Shown here in pieces: positions 63,430 through 64,000 of a DNA stretch of 64,000 bases. The notes under the pieces are model-generated. The model was not told where the DNA came from, made no database searches, and was given only the letters and a program-made list of their open reading frames with translations. The stretch's first letter is position 1. Every line of letters begins with the position of its first letter. Origin of the DNA: Pelosinus fermentans (GTDB lineage Bacteria > Bacillota > Negativicutes > DSM-13327); the NCBI GenBank assembly GCA_002434245.1, contig DJJR01000068.1, positions 1 to 64,000 on the forward strand. Reading direction: 5' to 3'. The position numbers and the translations under genes were made by a program.

Positions 63430-64000
63430 TCATTCCGATGAATTAGAATGGGAAATAACTGTTTTTTTTTGAATGAACAGTGCTATGATGCCACCGCATA
63501 AGCACAAGAATGCGATCGTATGAAAAACGTCCTGAAAGGACAGGATTGTCGCTTGCTTAGCCACCATTTTACTTAAGATTGCTTTTAGCATGGCATATTG
63601 CTGAGGTAATAGTCCCTGTCCCGTTAGCCATCCATGAGTGGCTTCAGATAACATCGTACTATCCATGCCTTGATTTCCCCATAATCCGCCTAACAATTTA
63701 AATAATTCTTGGGAGGAATGAGTCGCCGCATTTAAATATTCTTTCAATATTGCAGTATGATATATTTCCCGGCGAGTCAGCAGCGTCTCTGCGAAGACCA
63801 CACCAATACTGCCACCAATAATTTTCGCAAGATTAAATATCCCGGAACCAACCCCGATTTTATCTCTCGGCAGCGATCCAATGGCGCAGTTACTGAGCGG
63901 TGACATGGTGAAACCAAGCCCCATACCAAATAAGGTAAGCCTAAAAAAGAAATCATGTGCCGAATAATCAGGACCGATTGTGTCAAGTGAATATAACGCA
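63430..64000 (-). CDS. DHA2-type drug exporter, C-terminal part (runs off the window)
   Basis: About 190 residues are seen and the frame is open to the window edge with no start. FGMGLGFTMSPLSNCAIGSLPRDKIGVGSGIFNLAKIIGGSIG matches helices near the C-terminal half of 14-helix EmrB/QacA exporters, and a last helix (FLCLCGGIIALFIQKK) ends the protein. The N-terminal part lies beyond position 64000. Confidence 0.85.
   Translation of the reverse strand, partial: ALYSLDTIGPDYSAHDFFFRLTLFGMGLGFTMSPLSNCAIGSLPRDKIGVGSGIFNLAKIIGGSIGVVFAETLLTRREIYHTAILKEYLNAATHSSQELFKLLGGLWGNQGMDSTMLSEATHGWLTGQGLLPQQYAMLKAILSKMVAKQATILSFQDVFHTIAFLCLCGGIIALFIQKKTVISHSNSSE

Noticed and set aside
63777..63986. Frameshift in the last exporter gene
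   Set aside because: The original frame stays open to the window edge, so the overlapping frame is a shadow and the gene is simply cut by the window.
1..64000. CRISPR arrays, tRNA and rRNA genes
   Set aside because: No regularly spaced direct repeats of 23-40 bases, no tRNA T-loop/acceptor patterns and no rRNA segments were seen on either strand.

Overview
The window looks like a chromosomal segment of an anaerobic, diderm Firmicute of the class Negativicutes (Sporomusa/Pelosinus-like). Gene content suggests this but nothing proves it. The protein set is Firmicutes-like, with strong AGGAGG ribosome binding sites and AT-rich intergenic DNA, a tandem dynamin of the Bacillus DynA type, TrmB and C_GCAxxG_C_C proteins and a lutABC operon. 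Outer-membrane functions are also encoded: a porin with a C-terminal Phe, a PagL-like lipid A deacylase and a family-9 (heptosyl-type) glycosyltransferase. No rRNA, tRNA, CRISPR array or intact insertion sequence was recognised. || Layout. 0-2 kb holds decayed remains (YhcH, 2-hydroxyacid dehydrogenase and LacI pieces). 2-8.6 kb is a minus-strand sugar-acid locus: ACS-type MFS importer, IlvD/Edd dehydratase, DapA-family aldolase/dehydratase, and a chemoreceptor fused to a TRAP (DctP) solute-binding domain. 9-12 kb has a small Xre regulator and a divergent MFS/LysR pair. 12-19.2 kb has a three-gene set (22-residue-repeat protein, MoxR AAA ATPase, metallopeptidase-like VWA protein) facing a two-headed dynamin GTPase. 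19.4-24.9 kb carries TauE/SafE, cupin, nitroreductase, PagL, a cluster of broken genes, a YjbR protein and an amidohydrolase. || 25-35.7 kb carries TetR/MFS with clear twin operators, DJ-1/PfpI, C_GCAxxG_C_C, a siroheme reductase-like protein with a divergent ArsR, a glycosyltransferase, marR-ltaE, ppnP, and trmB with a ProC-like gene. 35.8-45.2 kb carries FtsH, a dCache chemoreceptor, a porin, and a second transporter/aldolase/LacI catabolic group. 45.7-49 kb carries methionine aminopeptidase, a methyltransferase, two coupled GNATs and a hypothetical protein. A candidate structured RNA lies near 49.2 kb. 49.6-52.5 kb is lutABC (L-lactate oxidation). 53.3-56.3 kb has a PAS histidine kinase followed by a FeeM/LuxI-like acyltransferase fused to a cNMP-type sensor domain. 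56.7-64 kb has DUF169/MarR, a TerD-VWA protein, a lone LUD protein, an MBL-fold protein with a divergent LysR, an FMN reductase and the end of a DHA2 drug exporter. || Themes. Small-molecule uptake and catabolism modules with local regulators dominate, alongside unusual sensory fusions (MCP-DctP, FeeM-cNMP) and envelope-stress or conflict-type modules (MoxR-VWA-repeat, tandem dynamin, TerD-VWA). At least eight truncated genes point to recent deletions.
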